A stretch of DNA of 15,967 bases. Source: an uncultured Erysipelotrichaceae bacterium (GTDB lineage: Bacteria > Bacillota_I > Bacilli_A > RF39 > UBA660). The stretch spans positions 1 through 15,967 of the forward strand of contig CADCQR010000051.1 in NCBI GenBank assembly GCA_902803685.1. Direction: 5' to 3'. Positions within the stretch are counted from its first letter, which is position 1. The number at the start of each line of letters is the position of its first letter. Under the pieces are notes generated by a model that saw only the letters and a program-made list of their open reading frames with translations, was not told the DNA's origin and did no database searches. The translations under genes were made by a program, and so were the position numbers. Positions 15,403-15,967 of the stretch are shown here, in pieces.

Positions 15403-15621
15403 ATGATGAAGTTAGATATTCAAATGTTCGCAGTTCCTTTCCGTAAAGTTTCAAAAACAAGAAAGAGAATGAGAAGAGCTCATAATGCTATGGAAGTTCC
15501 AGGAATGACGAAATGCTCAAACTGTGGGGAGATAATTAAACCACATAGAGTATGTCCAAATTGTGGAAACTACAAAGGAAAAACGGTAGTAGAAGTTGAA
15601 GAAAAAGATACGACAAAATAG
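15403..15621 (+). CDS. rpmF: Ribosomal protein L32 with an N-terminal leader
   Basis: Zinc-type large-subunit ribosomal protein L32. The core [17 protein letters not shown] and two CxxC pairs (C38, C41, C51, C54) are typical. Most L32 proteins begin M-A-V-P-F-R; here the core is preceded by M-M-K-L-D-I-Q-M-F. The resulting M-K-L-D-I-Q-M-F-A closely resembles the leader of Bacillota L27 (M-L-K-L-N-L-Q-F-F-A in Staphylococcus), which the Prp protease removes, and the start of many phage capsid proteins. The AGGAGG position shows that the leader is translated (start 15403 or 15406). Cleavage after F-A would leave V-P-F-R. Total 72 aa, about 9 more than the core. Last gene of the operon; the terminator overlaps its stop codon. 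Confidence 0.97.
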   Translation: MMKLDIQMFAVPFRKVSKTRKRMRRAHNAMEVPGMTKCSNCGEIIKPHRVCPNCGNYKGKTVVEVEEKDTTK

Positions 15622-15632
15622 TCGTTTTTTTT
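15610..15632 (+). terminator. Intrinsic terminator at the end of rpmF
   Basis: ACGAC (15610-15614) pairs with GTCGT (15621-15625) around AAAATA, and T continues through 15632. The stop codon TAG (15619-15621) lies inside the hairpin. Confidence 0.75.
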
Positions 15633-15723
15633 ATACTTGTTTGGGTTATTAGTTTATTTTGCATATTTGCTAGAATATTAATAGTAATTGAATTATTTTC
15701 AATATATATGATGAAAAAAATAT

Positions 15724-15928
15724 ATTTGAGTTTAGGTAAAAATAAAACAATTACAATTAGTCCTCTAGAATAATCTAATTTAGTATTCAAAAAAAAGAAC
15801 ATAATTGTATGTTCTATATTGACGTGCGAAAGTATAGAAATATTTGTAATTTTTAGTAAAAAAATAGACAAATTTTATTTTGATGAAAAAACAATTCTAA
15901 AAATAAGAGAAAAAACCTAAACTCAAAT
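15724..15928. repeat. 13-bp inverted repeat pair about 180 nt apart
   Basis: ATTTGAGTTTAGG (15724-15736) is the exact reverse complement of CCTAAACTCAAAT (15916-15928). The arms enclose the minus-strand terminator. They could be ends of a small non-coding element or a long-range RNA pairing; chance is possible in such AT-rich DNA, though the length makes it less likely. Confidence 0.5.
15789..15814 (-). terminator. Intrinsic terminator facing the minus strand
   Basis: GAACATA (15797-15803) and TATGTTC (15808-15814) form a perfect 7-bp stem with a 4-nt loop. On the minus strand the hairpin is followed by eight T (15789-15796 read in reverse). This implies a convergent transcript from a gene to the right of the window. 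Confidence 0.65.
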
Positions 15929-15967
15929 CATTTTGTATTTTTATAAATGCTGTGTTCAACTTTATGA

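Larger units (their letters stand above)
15633..15967. other. Non-coding AT-rich region at the right edge
   Basis: No supportable gene on either strand. An open frame on the minus strand (15536-15871) runs through rpmF and a terminator and has no protein-like character. The stretch holds a minus-strand terminator (15789-15814), a spaced 13-bp inverted repeat, and a weak + strand promoter-like pair, TTGACG (15819-15824) with TATTTG (15841-15846). A gene may begin or end just beyond the window. Confidence 0.6.

Noticed and set aside
15536..15871. 111-aa minus-strand ORF at the right edge
   Set aside because: It overlaps rpmF and a minus-strand terminator and reads as AT-rich noise without a ribosome-binding site.
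1..15967. CRISPR array, tRNA or rRNA genes
   Set aside because: No regularly spaced repeats, cloverleaf-like segments or rRNA-like sequence were seen on either strand.

Overview
The window comes from an AT-rich bacterium using the standard genetic code (TGA serves as a stop, for example at 14893-14895). Gene content points to a low-GC Bacillota: a dcw-type division and cell-wall cluster with a PASTA-tailed penicillin-binding protein, a DUF177-rpmF pair, an M18 aminopeptidase and a MYG1-family protein. I cannot place it below phylum; an uncultured Bacilli or Clostridia lineage fits. Every convincing gene is on the + strand.

Region 1 (1-1538) is a junction between a mobile element and the chromosome. 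The window opens inside a large serine recombinase. Its reading frame runs across the element boundary (about 866-870) into the 3' part of a SpoVD/FtsI-type class B PBP gene. That host gene is cut just before its conserved T-P-L-Q-Q-V-T-A codons; only the KTGT box and the PASTA domain remain here. The 5' part must lie beyond the far end of the element, left of the window. The insertion either kills the PBP or is reversed by precise excision.

Region 2 (1539-7628) is an altered dcw cluster: a secreted or anchored hypothetical protein, a large membrane-bound coiled-coil protein, mraY, an M18 aminopeptidase where murD would often be, and ftsW/spoVE. Terminators follow mraY and the peptidase, and promoters precede most units, so this is several short transcripts and not one long operon.

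Region 3 (7629-12046) holds an unrecognised 462-aa protein with a duplicated C-terminal module under its own sigma-A promoter, then two overlapping flavoprotein genes (BaiN/HI0933-like and COG2509-like) ended by a terminator.

Region 4 (12047-15632) is a likely five-gene operon: a membrane-anchored polysaccharide deacetylase with two Ig-like repeats, a MYG1-family protein, a small anchored extracellular protein, DUF177/YceD and ribosomal protein L32, closed by a terminator at the rpmF stop. L32 has an unusual N-terminal extension resembling the Prp protease leader of Bacillota L27. Region 5 (15633-15967) is non-coding AT-rich DNA with a terminator facing the opposite strand and a 13-bp inverted repeat.

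The two observations most worth pursuing are the PBP gene split by a serine-recombinase element and the Prp-like leader on L32.
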